A stretch of DNA of 64,000 nt from Corylus avellana (Eukaryota; Streptophyta; Magnoliopsida; Fagales; Betulaceae), in assembly GCF_901000735.1 (NCBI RefSeq), contig NC_081551.1, positions 15,498,906 through 15,562,905 of the forward strand. Reading direction: 5' to 3'. The notes beneath the pieces are model-generated. The model was not told the DNA's origin, did no database searches, and saw nothing but the letters and a program-made list of their open reading frames with translations. This document shows positions 1-12,152 of the stretch, piece by piece (within the stretch, counting starts at the first letter, position 1; each line of letters opens with the position of its first letter). Made by a program: the position numbers and the translations under genes.

Positions 1-94
1 TGGACTTCATACCTGTGCTATTTGAAGGCCTAAATATCAACGGGCAACAACCCGCAATTGGTAGTTTGTGTGTAGCCTGAGTTGTGTTTCTCGT

Positions 95-96
<2 letters not shown>

Positions 97-141
<45 letters not shown>

Positions 142-150
142 CTCTCTCGC
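97..150. repeat. CT microsatellite
   Basis: An almost pure (CT)n run with two interruptions. Such pyrimidine tracts are common in plant 5' leaders, and this one lies about 125 bp before the ATG of the possible exon at 274. Confidence 0.95.
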
Positions 151-273
151 GTAAGGTCCTTTTGGATCATTATTAGGTAGACATTGCTCTTTCTCTCTTC
201 AAACCAAACCTCTTTGGGTTACAAATCATTGGTGAATTGCAATTTTAGGTTAGGGGTCGAGCGTTAGATTGAG

Positions 274-336
274 ATGGCGAGTATGGCCATAGTTTCGCCA
301 GTGGCTGGGTCTTCACCATCGGCGATGGACTCTGAG
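274..336 (+). other. Possible first coding exon of an unrecognised gene
   Basis: An ATG at 274 opens 21 codons, rich in Ala, Ser and Pro, that end at a GAG followed by GTGTGT, a plausible splice donor. A CT-rich stretch lies upstream, as in many plant leaders. Without splicing the frame runs into a stop soon after the donor. I do not recognise the peptide; it does not resemble the N-terminus of the CLC gene that follows. It may be the first exon of a gene whose rest was lost, or chance. No downstream partner exon could be identified before the LINE remnant. Confidence 0.25.
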
Positions 337-639
337 GTGTGTTCCATTCGCCATAAATCCCCCATGCCTTCTTGCTAAAATTTGCTCTTTCTCTCTGATA
401 TCAACATTAGGCTTCTCCCTTTGGCTGCTTTCTTTAGTGGGGTCCCTCGTGAATTTGAGAGGAGCAAAAGATTGTTGTAGTCAGAAGATCCAGATGTTTT
501 GAGTTTAGTTCTGGTTGGGATGAGCTTAATTTTTCCGAGGGAAAAAGCTTAATTTTTTTGAGGGAACTAACCTAGCCGATCCTTTGTCGTCCCGTTATTG
601 TGATTTACTCATCTTGCAAAGAGGGTGCCCTCTATGTCA

Positions 640-2285
640 CTCTCGTGAATTCCCTCTTAACTTTTCAACCCCCTAAGTGAGAAAAAAATGAGAGCTCATG
701 TATGGGTTAGATATTTCTTGGAGGGTTTCTTATGAAGGTTTTGAACAGGAGGTTTCAGAGTTCTCTACAATTGAATCCAACTGCAAGGGTTACAAAAGAA
801 CGCCGGGTGCCATCAAATAAGAGATATGAAGCAGTGTTAGAGTTAGGGAACTTCTCAATTTGTCTTGCTCAGTGAACTATGAATCCTAAAGGAACTCTCC
901 CAAACCTCAGTGTTGTGGTAAGGCTTTTACCCCGTTATGAACCAAGAAATTATTTGTTGGAATCTTAGAGGTCTTAACAACTCAGAGAAAAGGTTCATCA
1001 TTAGCAATTTATTGAAAAATTAGAAGCCTGACATAATGTGTTTTCAAGAATAAAAAATGGAGTGGATTTTTGCCGGTATTGCCCAAGATTTGTGGGGTGA
1101 ATCTTTCATGTGGTGGACTACTCTGCCGGCCTCAGGAGCCTCGTGTGGTATTCTCTTAATGTGGGATAAACGGGTAGTGGAATGCATTGAAGAGGCAGTG
1201 AGCACTTTCGCTATCTCCTGCAAATTTAAATATGTTCTGGACCAGTTCATTTGGTTGTTTTTAGGAGTCTATGGTCCCTATGCTGATTCGAAAAGCAGTA
1301 TTTGTGGGAGGAGCTATATGGGGTTTTCAATTGGTGGGAACTTCCTTGGTGTGTCAGGGGAGGCTTCAACATTACTTGCTTCTCAGAGGAAACGGTTGGG
1401 TTGACTCAGTTAACCTTTGCAATGTGGGAATTTGATGTCTAGACAGAAAGTTGAAATTGGGAATTCCTGGAGTTATTTGCGACTGGACTTGGAAAATGCC
1501 CACGACCTTGTCAACTGGGAGTTTCTCTTCTACCTCTTGGGGTGTCTTGGTTTTGGTTCTAAATGGAGGAATTAGATGTATGGTTGTATCTCCACGGCCC
1601 AGTTTTCCATCTTGATTAATGGTAGTCTGAATGGTTTCTTTGGTAGTTCTTGCGACCTTTGCCAAGGGGACTTGCTCTTGCCTTTCTTGTTCGTGATTGT
1701 CATGGAGGCTCTCAGTAGGTTGCTCTTTAGAGCTACGATTAGGGGTTATTTGTTAGGATTCTGGGTAGACATCCAAAACGCTGCCCTTTTGGAAATATCC
1801 CATCTTCTTTTTGCAGACATTACACTTATTATATGATGCAAATGGGGATCAATCAATAATTTGGGTCACATTCTCTTGTGCTTTGAGGCCGTTTCGATCT
1901 TGGTGGTCAATCTTTGGAAATCTGAATTATTCGCAGTAGGGGAGGTTCCGCATCAGGAAGAATTGACCAATATTTTTATTTGTAGCATCTCTTTTCTACC
2001 CATGAAATATTTGGGACTTTCCCTGGTTGCTTCTTTTTGAGTCAAAAGTGATTTGGGATGGGCTTGTTGAGAAAATAGAAAAAAGATTGGCTAGTTGATA
2101 ATCTTTTTTGAGATCCCTTTTGGATTGGGCTGTAATTTATGTTCTTAATTTCTTCTCTTCGAATCTTTTAGATCTTGTGAAATTTTTTATATTTGATGCA
2201 TTTAGGGTGTTTGTCTCTCGTGTATACTTTTCGTGTATGAGGGCTTTTGCCTTTTTCTTTTAGTAAATTATTATTCATCAAAATA
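640..2285 (+). mobile_element. Degenerate LINE (L1-type) retrotransposon remnant
   Basis: Broken reading frames on the + strand resemble a plant L1. An endonuclease-type start is seen near 950 (residues IICWNLRGLNNSEKR), followed by WTTLPASGASCGILLMWD at about 1115-1175. A reverse-transcriptase-like part follows at about 1450-2030, with a [18 protein letters not shown] block and a decayed 'LLFAD' block where FADD would be expected. Several stops and frameshifts separate the pieces, and most of ORF2 is missing between the endonuclease and the RT. The 3' end at about 2200-2285 (GTGTATAC, then a T-rich tail) is typical of plant L1 ends. It lies just upstream of the first CLC exon that can be found. 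Confidence 0.8.
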
Positions 2286-2571
2286 GATATGATCAAGCAG
2301 CGGGTCACAATAAGTTGCTGGTCAAAGGTTTAGACCAATCGCAATTCATCACCATGCCCGCTTCCAATTGATGACTGGCTATTATATAAGTGTTGAACAA
2401 TTTTGATTACTCATGCCGGCCATAGCCTCTTCACAGATGCAGTAAATGATGTGAAAATGCCCCATCCGTTGTTTAACTTATATGTATTGGTGCAGCTGAA
2501 AGGATGAAAAATGCCAAAATAAAAAGCACCTTTATTCCTTATTTATGAAGCACTGAGTTTATTTTCTGCAG

Positions 2572-4883
2572 GTGGAGAAGTGCCCTTCTTTGGAGAGCTT
2601 TCTTTACAACAGCTGTTGTTGCAATTGTACTCCGTGCTTTCATTGATCTTTGTTTAAGTGGCAAATGCGGACTATTTGGTACAGGGGGGCTGATAATGTT
2701 CGATGTGTATTCAGCCAATATTTCATATCATCTTGACGATGTGCCTCCTGTGCTTGCCCTTGGTATTATAGGGGGCATATTGGGTAGTTTATATAATTTT
2801 CTTTTGGATAAGGTTCTCCGAATATACACTCTCATTAATGAGTAAGCTCCCTCTTTTGCTTTGTGATGTTTGCACCATTCTAGTGTTATAAAAACATTGT
2901 GGAGTCATATTTGCTGAAATCACTCTTATGTTTTGACTTTTCCAGGAAAAGCATTTTTAACAAAATTTTTCTTGCTTGCTTGATCTCCATTTTCACATCC
3001 TGTCTTCTTTTCGGATTACCATGGCTTGCATCTTGCCGAATTTGTCCAGCTGATGCAACTGAAGCCTGTCCTACAATAGGCCGCTCTGGTAACTACAAGA
3101 AGTTCCAGTGTCCTCCTGGTTACTACAATGATCTTGCAAGTCTCATTTTTAACACAAATGATGATGCTATCAGAAATCTTTTTAGTAAAGGCACCGATTC
3201 CGAGTTCCAACACTCCTCAGTTCTTATATTCTTTATCACCTGCTTTTTCTTAAGCATCTTTAGCTATGGGGTTGTTGCTCCTGCCGGTCTCTTTGTGCCT
3301 GTTATTGTTACTGGTGCATCTTATGGACGTCTGGTTGGAATGTTACTTGGTTCACACTCTAATCTTAACCATGGCCTTTATGCTGTGCTTGGTGCTGCTT
3401 CCTTTCTTGGTGGGTCTATGAGGATGACAGTTTCTCTCTGTGTAATTATCCTAGAATTGACCAATAATCTACTATTGCTGCCATTGATAATGCTGGTGCT
3501 TCTTGTTTCCAAGACTGTAGCAGATGCTTTCAATGGCAATATCTATGACCTTATCATGAAAGCCAAGGGTTTTCCTTATCTTGAGACTCATGCTGAGCCA
3601 TATATGAGGCAGCTGACAGTAGGTGACATTGTCACAGGCCCGCTGCAGCTCTTTAATGGCATTGAGAAGGTAAGTAATATAGTACATGTTCTTCGAACTA
3701 CAAAGCACAATGGCTTCCCTGTAATTGATGAGCCTCCGCTTTCCGAATCCCCAGTTCTTTTTGGTATAATCCTACGAGCTCACCTTATTACATTGTTAAA
3801 GAAGAAAGCTTTCTTATCCACCCAAGTCCCAACAGGCATTGATGCCTGGAAGCAGTTTTCAGCGGAGGATTTTGCAAAGAGGGGTTCAGGCAATGGTGAC
3901 AAGATAGAAGATATTGGATTAACTGAGGAAGAGATGGAAATGTTCATAGATTTACATCCTTTTACTAATGCTTCTCCTTATACTGTTGTGGAGACAATGT
4001 CGCTAGCAAAGGCTCTCATACTTTTTCGAGAAGTCGGTTTAAGGCACCTGCTGGTGATACCCAAGATCTCTCTTGTAAGTATTAGTCTTATCTTATTTTC
4101 CTAATTTTACACCTTTTATGGGATATAAGGTGATCTTAGACACCTGTAGGTTATAAATTATAGCTGAAATGACCCACGAATACATAGGCTGTAGCTTAAT
4201 TTGATGATTTTCTGCTTTGCTTGCATTGGTCTTGTATCTTTATCTTCTTTTGTTGTTTTAGTCCCAAATGTATAGGCTGTTATCCTGTTAAATGTGCAAC
4301 TTAAATTATGCATGTATTTCAATAATTTGCCAAATTCTTTTCTCTTATCTTGGAAATTGCAGATAGCGTTCTTGTCTTCCTGGAATGATACCTTCGATTA
4401 TTGATGTGTATTACTCTTCCTCCGCTTATTTAAATTCCTTTGGACTTCCATGAATTTTTCATGAAAATTCTTCTTCTTCTTCCTTTTTTTTTTCTTCCCA
4501 CATTTTGCAGTTTTGGCTATTTATCAATCTAGTTTCATTCATTTCTGGTGGTCTAGGTAGTTTTCACTTAAATTTATTGGACCTTCTTATTATTCAGTAC
4601 GGCTGGTTTTGTCTGATATGGTGTATTGTAATGACTGCTGCTATTACTTATATGGTCCTGAGGAACTACATTTCTTCATTATACTATTAAACATTGTGTA
4701 GTATTTCATTTACTATTCTCACCTAAATCCCTTGCTTCTCAATTGCAGAGAGCCCCTGTGGTGGGTATATTAACTAGGCACGACTTCATGCCAGAACACA
4801 TATTAGGTTTGCACCCACTGCTGGTAAGGAGCAGGTGGAAAAGATTAAGAATCCGGTTCCCGTCTTGGGGTAAAATCTTTTAG
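2572..4883 (+). CDS. CLC-g: CLC-g-type chloride channel/transporter, 5'-truncated gene
   Basis: CLC proteins are membrane anion channels or anion/H+ exchangeers of plant endomembranes, with C-terminal cytoplasmic CBS domains. Three exons join in frame: 2572-2841, 2946-4074 and 4749-4883 (stop TAG at 4881-4883), giving about 510 residues. All junctions are GT-AG. The first exon begins with the WRSALLW segment that follows the conserved GGVLFALEE region in the family. The conserved GLFVPVIVTGASYGR signature is present, as are the CBS part (HNGFPVID, SPYTVVETMSLAKAL) and the end GILTRHDFMPEHILGLHP. The basic tail WKRLRIR resembles Arabidopsis CLC-g rather than CLC-c. The N-terminal third, about 280 residues that include the GSGIPE and GKEGP anion-pathway motifs, is not found upstream. 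The surviving exons have no stops. It is either a truncated pseudogene or a gene disrupted by assembly or LINE insertion. Confidence 0.85.
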
Positions 4884-6638
4884 GGTTTCTCGGCAAACAT
4901 CAGAGCATAGTCATGAGAATAAGTTTGTACATAGTTTTAATGGAGCTGCAGGTTACCGAATCATTACAGAACTGGCTTTTTTTCTTCTTTTCCAATATCT
5001 TTACAAAGTTCAGAGCTGAAGAGGGCCAGGTATGGACAAATCTTGTTCAATTAACAATATGATGAACAAAGTGATTGTTTCATGAACCATTACTTGTGCC
5101 AACTCTTGTATATTGTGGTACATTAAATAAATTATTAATGCTATCTTTTGGGAATTTTTACTTGAAAATTTATTCACTTCCAGAGCATTGAGCAGTGGAG
5201 TCAATGGGCATTGTTCAAGTGGCTTGCTTTTATCCAGGGTAACTAGGTTGGTGGAATTAAGTGGTACATGGTTGATTATAGATTTGTAGTCTAGAAAATT
5301 TCTTGAAGGCATATGGGATTTACAATTTTGTCATTATTTTTAAAACTCCACATCATCACATCATTATTTTTCTTTGCAGTGAAGTAAAATGTTTCTTTAG
5401 GCATTCCATTTGCTACAGGTTTACCATTTGTATATATAGCATTATTTTAATGGCGGTTGACCTTTTCTCCTTGTTGGCTGTTGTTGATTATGGCATTTTG
5501 GCATGAGCCCCCTCTTAAGTGATGATTTGTATCAGCTTATTGGGATTCTGTCTGCCACTGTATTTTTTCTGTAGGAGCACATGCTAGACAACTCATACAA
5601 ATGTTTTACTTTTGATACCTTGGAAAGATTTCCAATCATTACCATACTACTTCACTGTAATTCATCATTTGAAATTAAATCTGGACTGTGAAAAAAACTA
5701 CAGCAGCACCTAAGCCAAATCCTATTGGTGTATCCACAAAGAGAGGGTGGCTGTGTATAATTTTGCATGTTGAAACTTTCCCGTGAACCCCACCTGTTAA
5801 TGAGGATGTTCCTGTGCCCAATGCCCAACAGAAATGAATTTATTTCAGTGTCTAGCACTTGATTCCATAAATTGGAGTCATTTACAATTCGGAATTATGA
5901 CCTAATTTTTAGGAGAAGTGTTTTAAGTACAGACTAATTCACAGCTAGAAAACTATCTACCAATTTATCGTTTTGCATAACATTTAGGAGAAGATAAGGT
6001 CAGAGGCACGTGGTGCTTATCTTATAATAGGTATAATTTTGTTAGGAAACCCAACATTTTTCATTTATTTCTTTTTATTTTTTTAAATCTGCATTTATTT
6101 CTATTTTCAAAATAAGCGTAATTCTTCTCTATTCAAGATTCTAGATGCCATATAACCAATTCATAGAAAAGAAATACAACTTTGCCTTAAGACATTTGGA
6201 GGTTGATCTCTTGGAAGTGATTATTTGGAGGTTCACTTCTCTTGAAGCGAACAATTTATCCTTTTTTTTTTTTTTTTTTTTTGGCTTTATTTTCTGACTT
6301 TCAAGAGATAAAAATCTTTGGATTTTTATCTTTCTGTTCTATGTCTTGAAATTTTGTCTTCTCCTACCATTCTCTTTTCGTTAAACCCATCCAAAAGAAA
6401 AAACCTCAATTGAAGCGGGTGCATGTTTGAACATGGGGGTGTCGTCACCATGCTGCTTGTGGTGGTCTGAAGGTGTCTTGCGGCAGTGCGGCGGACCGTT
6501 GGAGTTCAGTACTGTGCCAATTGCCATGCAGTGTGGGTTGTGCTTAGTGTTGTGCAATGGTCGTGTGCTTTAGGGTGCGTGAGCAGGCTCAGTCGTGAGG
6601 TGGGGTGGTTGTGTTAGGAATATGTTTGTTGTTGATGG
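4884..6638. other. Region downstream of CLC-g; no gene seen
   Basis: AT-rich sequence, partly the 3' UTR of the CLC gene. It holds only short open frames without recognisable domains and a T20 tract near 6260-6282. From about 6410 to 6640 the sequence becomes GC- and GT-rich and may belong to the LTR-type element that follows. Confidence 0.6.
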
Positions 6639-6971
6639 TGGCCGTGCGAAGAGGGGGGAAGCTTCCCATGCATGTGGAGCCGAGTGGTGTTGTGCGTGGC
6701 GTGCCCGCGAGATGGTGTTGATGGGTGGTGAGTTTGTGTGTGAGGTGTAGGAGGAAGAAGGCAGTTTGGCTACAAGAATGGCATGTCCAAGTTGGTGACT
6801 GTTAATAGTTTAGATGTAGGAAGGTTAGAGGGAGAATAGGAGGCTAATGTATTATTCAGCTTATATTTAACCTAATACAAACATCCTAATATATAGGATT
6901 AGGGAAATATCACAATGACGAGACTACCCTCAAACTCTAGTGACTTACTAACCTTAATAACTCTTCTAACA
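6639..6971 (-). repeat. LTR copy 1
   Basis: Direct repeat of 8646-8962. It starts TGGCCGTGCGAAGAG and ends CTCTTCTAACA on the + strand. Confidence 0.65.
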
Positions 6972-7179
6972 TTTCCCCTCAAGCTGGATCATATAAATCA
7001 TATAAATTCAGCTTTGAAGAAACATGCAAACGAAAAACACATATAAAAACATACTCTTAACACTCCCCTTCAAGCTGGAATAGCTTGGAGCACACAATGA
7101 CACAATACAAAGACTCATAAAAATAACAAGAAAATTTGCTAATACTTCAACGCCGGTCGAAAGCTTGTTGGAAACTGCA

Positions 7180-7450
7180 ACGGGCGGTCGGATCTCGTCG
7201 AAAAACACCAAGGCCCATTGGATCTCATCGAAAAACAAGGACTAGTTAGAACCCATCGCAAAACACCAAGGTCGGTTGGAGCTCGCCGCAAAACACTAAG
7301 GGTAGATCAGATCTCACCACACAGCACCAAGGCCGGTCAGATCTTACTGCAAAACACCAAGGCCTGTAGAATCTCGCCGGACAACAACAATACGTCGGAA
7401 ACCACCGGCGCAACGCAAAACACCAACGCCGGTCAAATCTTGACAACTAG
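7180..7450. repeat. Diverged short tandem repeat of about 35 bp
   Basis: About six to seven degenerate copies of a unit built around AAAACACCAAGGCCGGTC and ATCTCGCCG. The unit length is near 35 bp, so a repetitive peptide frame stays open by chance for 97 codons. This is not a convincing gene. Confidence 0.7.
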
Positions 7451-7508
7451 CAACGATCACATTTCACGTGATCAACCAACGAGTCTTGTCAGAACTACTA
7501 CTGTTGGG

Positions 7509-8601
7509 TAGGGCCGGCAATTTTGACACGACCCGCGAACCCGACACGAAAAAACAGGTATTGAGTTTGGGCTTATCGGGTTCGGGTCGTAATCGGGTCT
7601 ACCCGATTAAGACCCGGTAATTTCGNNNNNNNNNNNNNNNNNNNNGACCCAGGTTTTTTTTTTTTTTTTTTGCCTCTCCTGACTTCTCTCAGACTCACTT
7701 ACTTTACTGATTACTCAATTTACTCAAGTCTTCGACATTCAGAAGTTCAGAAATCAATTTACTCTCGGCTCTCTCTCTCTCTCTCTCTCTCTCGGGTTTC
7801 CACTCTCCCTCCTGGGCTCGCCGTCGCCGTTAGGAACCAAGACCGTCGCCGACTCGCCGTCCTCACCGAGTCACCGTCGCCGTCAGCCACACCTCCTCAC
7901 TGTCAGCCGCTGTATGTCTCTTACTCTCTCTAGTCTTTATCTCTGGAGTCTGGACTCGGATTTTGATTCTTTTAGTGGGTTGCTGCATGAATAATAGGAC
8001 TCATCATCATCGTCCATAATGCCTCCCACATCACTTCTTGGGGTCCATAGGCCACAGGATGAGTCTTTTTTTCCACTTTATACCATCATCAGAAAACGAC
8101 TACTTGCTTTTTTCGCCAGTAGAATTCTCTTTGATAGCAAGAAGTATAAAAACAATTAACATTTTTTGGACTATTCCATCAAAAAAAAAAAAAAAATTAT
8201 GGGTCCCTTTGTTAATGTGTTTTAACTTTTAATTGATTTTTTTGTTTTGCTTAAAAAAAGTGTTATAATATGACATAAATATTGAAGTAATTTTAAAATT
8301 TTGATGCATTAGTATTATTAATTTATTATTACAATTTTGATTTTTTTTTAAAAATTTTTTTGTTTATTTTATAGTTTAGGGTAATCGGGTCATGTTGGGT
8401 CGTGTCTACCCGATTAGACCCGGTTATTTTAAACGGGTAAAACGGGTTGTGTCGGGTTACCCGGTTATTTTCGTGTCATAATCGTGTCAGACCCGATTAC
8501 CCGTTTAGCTAAATGGGTCGTGTCTGGGTATAGGCTAATCGTGTAACGGGTACCCGCGAATCGTAATCGGGTCGTGTCAGGTACTCATTTTGCCACCCCT
8601 A
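7509..8601. mobile_element. Non-autonomous hAT transposon (MITE) with 8-bp target duplication
   Basis: The left end TAGGGCCGGCAATTTTG and the right end CAAAATGCCACCCCTA form terminal inverted repeats with the hAT consensus YAGGG. The direct 8-bp repeat CTGTTGGG flanks it exactly (7501-7508 and 8602-8609), as expected for hAT. Both subterminal regions are packed with CGGGTCGTGTC / GACCCGATTA type motifs in both orientations. The element is 1093 bp including 20 Ns (7626-7645), with a CT microsatellite inside (about 7769-7793). No transposase is encoded. It lies inside the internal part of the LTR element above. Confidence 0.9.
7626..7645. other. Assembly gap (20 Ns)
   Basis: Run of N. It falls at the left subterminal repeat of the hAT MITE, so local repeat structure probably defeated assembly. 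Confidence 1.
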
Positions 8602-8645
8602 CTGTTGGGTGAGGCAGTAGTTATACATAATTATCTATCTCATCC

Positions 8646-8962
8646 TGGCCGTGCGAAGAGTGGGGAGGCTTCCCAAGCTTGTGTAGCCGAGTGGTGTTGT
8701 GTGTGGCATGCCGGCGAGATGGTGTTGCTGGGTGGTGAGTTTGTGTGTGAGGTGTAGAAGGAAGAAGGCAGTTTGGCTACAAGAATCACATGTCCAAGTT
8801 GGTGACTGTTAATAGTTTAGATGTAAGAAGTTTAGAGGGAGAAGATGAGGCTACTGTATTATTCGGCTTATATTTAACCTTATACAAAATTAAGGAAATA
8901 TCATAATGACCAAACTATCCTCAAACCCAAATGACTTACTAACTCTAATAACTCTTCTAATA
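8646..8962 (-). repeat. LTR copy 2
   Basis: Direct repeat of 6639-6971, sharing the TGGCCGTGCGAAGAG start and the region of AACTCTTCTAA at the other end. Confidence 0.65.
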
Positions 8963-11364
8963 GTGACTAACCCTAGCATTATTTAGAATGTTATTAGTAT
9001 CTATTTGGGTGCAAGGATAAGACTATTTGGTTACGAGAATAGGATATTCCTTATTCAAGGTTAAGGATGTCCAAATCATGAATAGTATCTATACATGTAA
9101 GCTCATATTCTCTTTCTATCTTCTAAAGATTCAAGCAAAGCCTTTCATCACCCAGTTCACCAAATTGAAGAAGAATCAGAACCCACATTAGATTCCAGCA
9201 CCATGACAATCAGTATGTTTTAGACACTCTTCCCCCATATTTTTGATTATGTGGTAGTTTACTAGTTTTATGTCATCCCACTGAAAAAAAAAAACAGAAG
9301 AAAATTCATCTTATTTTTTACCCATATTTCTATACAGTAGGTGGGTAATTTATTATTAGATTTGTGAGACCCAAATGTGAATTTCACAAATTCAAATGAT
9401 AAATTTACAAAAGAGATAGTTGGAATATGAGATAGAGAATTATGTATAACATGCCTCGAAAAAGAAAGAAATGATTGTGATTTGTGAAGAATTATAAAGT
9501 TATGTAGTTCATTTAACCTCCTTCGATATTGAAAGCTTCCTTGGTGATGTTTCATTGTCCTAAAGCCCTATTCCAGACCGCAAGAAGTGCTAGAGCCCAT
9601 TTTAGTGATGTTTTGGATCAAATGTGGGCTAAAAGCCTAGCCTGGCTGAGCCTGTGGCTTTGTTCTAACTCTAAACAAGAAAAACAAATAGTTTTGTATC
9701 AAGCACTCTAAATTCACCCCGATTGCCTTCTTCGCCTTTTTCGGATCCCCTTTAGAACTGTGGTTAGATTGATGTCAAGATTGAATTTTCTTTCGGTATT
9801 TTGTATTTTGTAATTTTCTGTTTTTGTATACAAAAAAAAAAAAAAAAAAAATCTCTAAAGTCACTGCACAACGAATGCTTTTAAGAAAACTTCTCATATT
9901 CCCCATGTCAATTTGACAATTTCGGGTTTAGCTCAAAGATAATGGCCAGTCCTGGATGCATCTGGCATGTGATAGCTAACTTGTGAGTGCTGATAGACCT
10001 TCAAGTGATTTTGTGGACCATATTTCATTCCTATTAGCTTATCCAATAGCCTAGGTGGCCCTAGAATAACCCAATATGTGGCTAGATTTTTATAGATAGA
10101 AGAAGCCAATTTAGCATCCAATATATGAACCCAAAAATCTTCAACACTAGCCACTTTCAAGCCAAATATTAGTGGATAAAGCAGTTCTTGTCATCTAGAT
10201 TTTTTCAACTCGCAAATTGGTCTAAAGCTTTGGGACCAGTTGGGTCCTACATCCCGGAAAAGTTAAGGAATCAAACTTCATTTTTATGATCATTCTTTTT
10301 GTGATCAAGGATTAGTGTGTTTAGTAGCGCCCTAGGATGATTTATAGGAATTATAATTCGAGGGCGTTACATCGGGAGCTTGGCGAGTTGCCTGGGGTAC
10401 TGAGCTTAGGGGCAAGCTCAAGCTTGAGCTTTTACGGTTGGGCTTGGGACTTTGTGAGCTGCTCGGGGGGTGATCTTTGGCGGCTTTGACGATTGGTCTC
10501 GGTCGGGCCATCTAGAAGGCTATTCAGGGTACCAAGCTTGGGCTTTGATGATTGGGTTCACACATGGTAGCTCTTATGTCGGTTGGTTCTCACGCTCGGG
10601 GATGAGCTTAGGGTGACAACCACTAGAGTCCTGTTGACCTGGGACCGACAAAAGAGCATTTGATAGTGAAGTCAGACAATTTTAATGAGGGTGTGACTGA
10701 ATGGTATACATTTTCTAGAGCTTTATGATTCTTCTTATACAATATTTCTTAGCAAGTGGTCCTAAGATGACGTTTCATGATTTTCTACCACATAGGGGGT
10801 ACATAACTATGCATTAGTTGTTTAATGGTCCTCCTTATATTATTACTCTGCTTTTAGAGACTGATTTATACGAATTTCCTTAGAACTAATAAATTTGTGT
10901 CCATCATCTATAGGTGGTGAGATCTATTATGGTATTTATGTCCTATATGGAGTATAATATAAGTATAGAATCTAGGGGGTGGTTGCTGTAGATGAGTAGG
11001 GCCAAATTCCACGTGGCTGACTCTAAAGTTTTGTCTTTTTAAAAATCAAGTAATTAATCCATTTATATGTGATGGGATCCATAAAGTTATAAACCACTTC
11101 ATCTTCACCAGTTATCTTCTGCCACCTCTCTCTCCATTTTATTCAAAATTATGAATTATGCAACTCACAACATATTCTTTTGAAAAATATGTCATCAACA
11201 ATTTATAATATTAATGTCATTAGTGGGAGACCAGCTTTCTCCATGCTAGGTGTCCTTTTATATATCATGAAGATGATAACTAATTCATCAACCATTAGGC
11301 ATTTGACATGTTTTTCTGTTGACTTTTGTAGTCAAATCACTAGACCAATCTCAACTCTGACTTA

Positions 11365-11400
<36 letters not shown>

Positions 11401-11720
11401 GTAAACTTGACTTCTTCTTCTTTATATATATATATATATATATATATAGGAATAAAAGTGCATTTGACTCTGCAATTTTGCGAATTAAAAGTGTAATTTT
11501 AAGTCAAATTGTAAAAAATGTATCGTTTAAGACTGTGATTTGAAAGCATAGAAAAATTTACGTTTTCAAATAGCAATTTAACAAAAATGCAAGATTTTGA
11601 AGGCTCAATAATTTTACCAATTGCTTAGATGTGTTTTTAATAATTGCATTTAAAAATCGCTTGTTTTAAAATCATTATTTTTAAATCATAATCCTAAACA
11701 AACTCTACATAGTACATTTA
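8963..11720. other. Intergenic repeat-rich DNA without a recognised gene
   Basis: AT-rich DNA with A and T tracts. A GC-richer block at about 10330-10640 with repeated GAGCTTGGGCTT-like words may be part of an old LTR. Microsatellites (ATT)n at 11364-11400 and (TA)n at 11422-11448. The open frame at 9933-10160 (minus) has no recognisable domain. Confidence 0.6.
11364..11448. repeat. (ATT)n and (TA)n microsatellites
   Basis: About 12 units of ATT directly followed, after 21 bp, by about 13 units of TA. Both are pure in this sequence. Confidence 0.95.
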
Positions 11721-12003
11721 GGGTATGTTTGGGTTTGCGATTTCAAAAAATGAGATTTAAAAATAATGATTTTAAAATGTACCATTTGGAAATATGATTT
11801 TTAAAAACATAGTTAAGTATTTGACAAAATCATGGTTTGGCCTTTAAAAGCATAGTTTAGCCTTTACAATTTTGCGTTTTAAAAAAAAACACTTCTTTAC
11901 TTGCGATCAATTTTTTAAAAACGCAATTTCAAACAATTAATTTTTTGCGATTTGGTTTAAAATTGCACTTTTGGTCAATGAAATCGTAATTCCAAATGTA
12001 CCC
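11721..12003. mobile_element. Harbinger/Tourist-like MITE with TTA target duplication
   Basis: The ends GGGTATGTTTGG and CCAAATGTACCC are inverted repeats, and 3-bp TTA copies flank them (11718-11720 and 12004-12006). The 283-bp body is largely self-complementary, with many words like GCGATTT and AAATCGC. This fits the Tourist/PIF-Harbinger class. Related, more decayed copies occur at about 14198-15393 and 52120-52465. Confidence 0.7.
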
Positions 12004-12152
12004 TTATTTATTTAGGCGTATAAACATATAATTGTCATAATTTTCTAATGTCAACAATTACCAATTGTCTAAAATATGCAAATACTGGACAATAAATATC
12101 ATGAAACAGATGACCTTAAAATTGTATGTATATAGAAATAGAAAATTATAGC

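Larger units (their letters stand above)
6639..8962 (-). mobile_element. Non-autonomous Copia-like LTR element, minus orientation, split by an hAT MITE
   Basis: Two direct repeats, 6639-6971 (333 bp) and 8646-8962 (317 bp), are about 90% alike by eye and act as LTRs. The first runs TG...CA; the second ends TA. Read on the minus strand, the sequence next to the 6971 end is CTTGAGGGGAAA followed by TGTTAGAAGAG, the polypurine tract and LTR start typical of Ty1/Copia elements. The internal part, after removing the hAT insertion, is only about 570 bp and encodes no gag or pol. I found no clear primer-binding site and no matching 5-bp target duplication. A second polypurine-like block at about 7057-7078 suggests remains of another related element. 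Confidence 0.6.

Noticed and set aside
7218..7511. 97-codon open frame on the + strand
   Set aside because: It follows a degenerate 35-bp tandem repeat; the peptide is just the repeat translated and lies in an LTR element.
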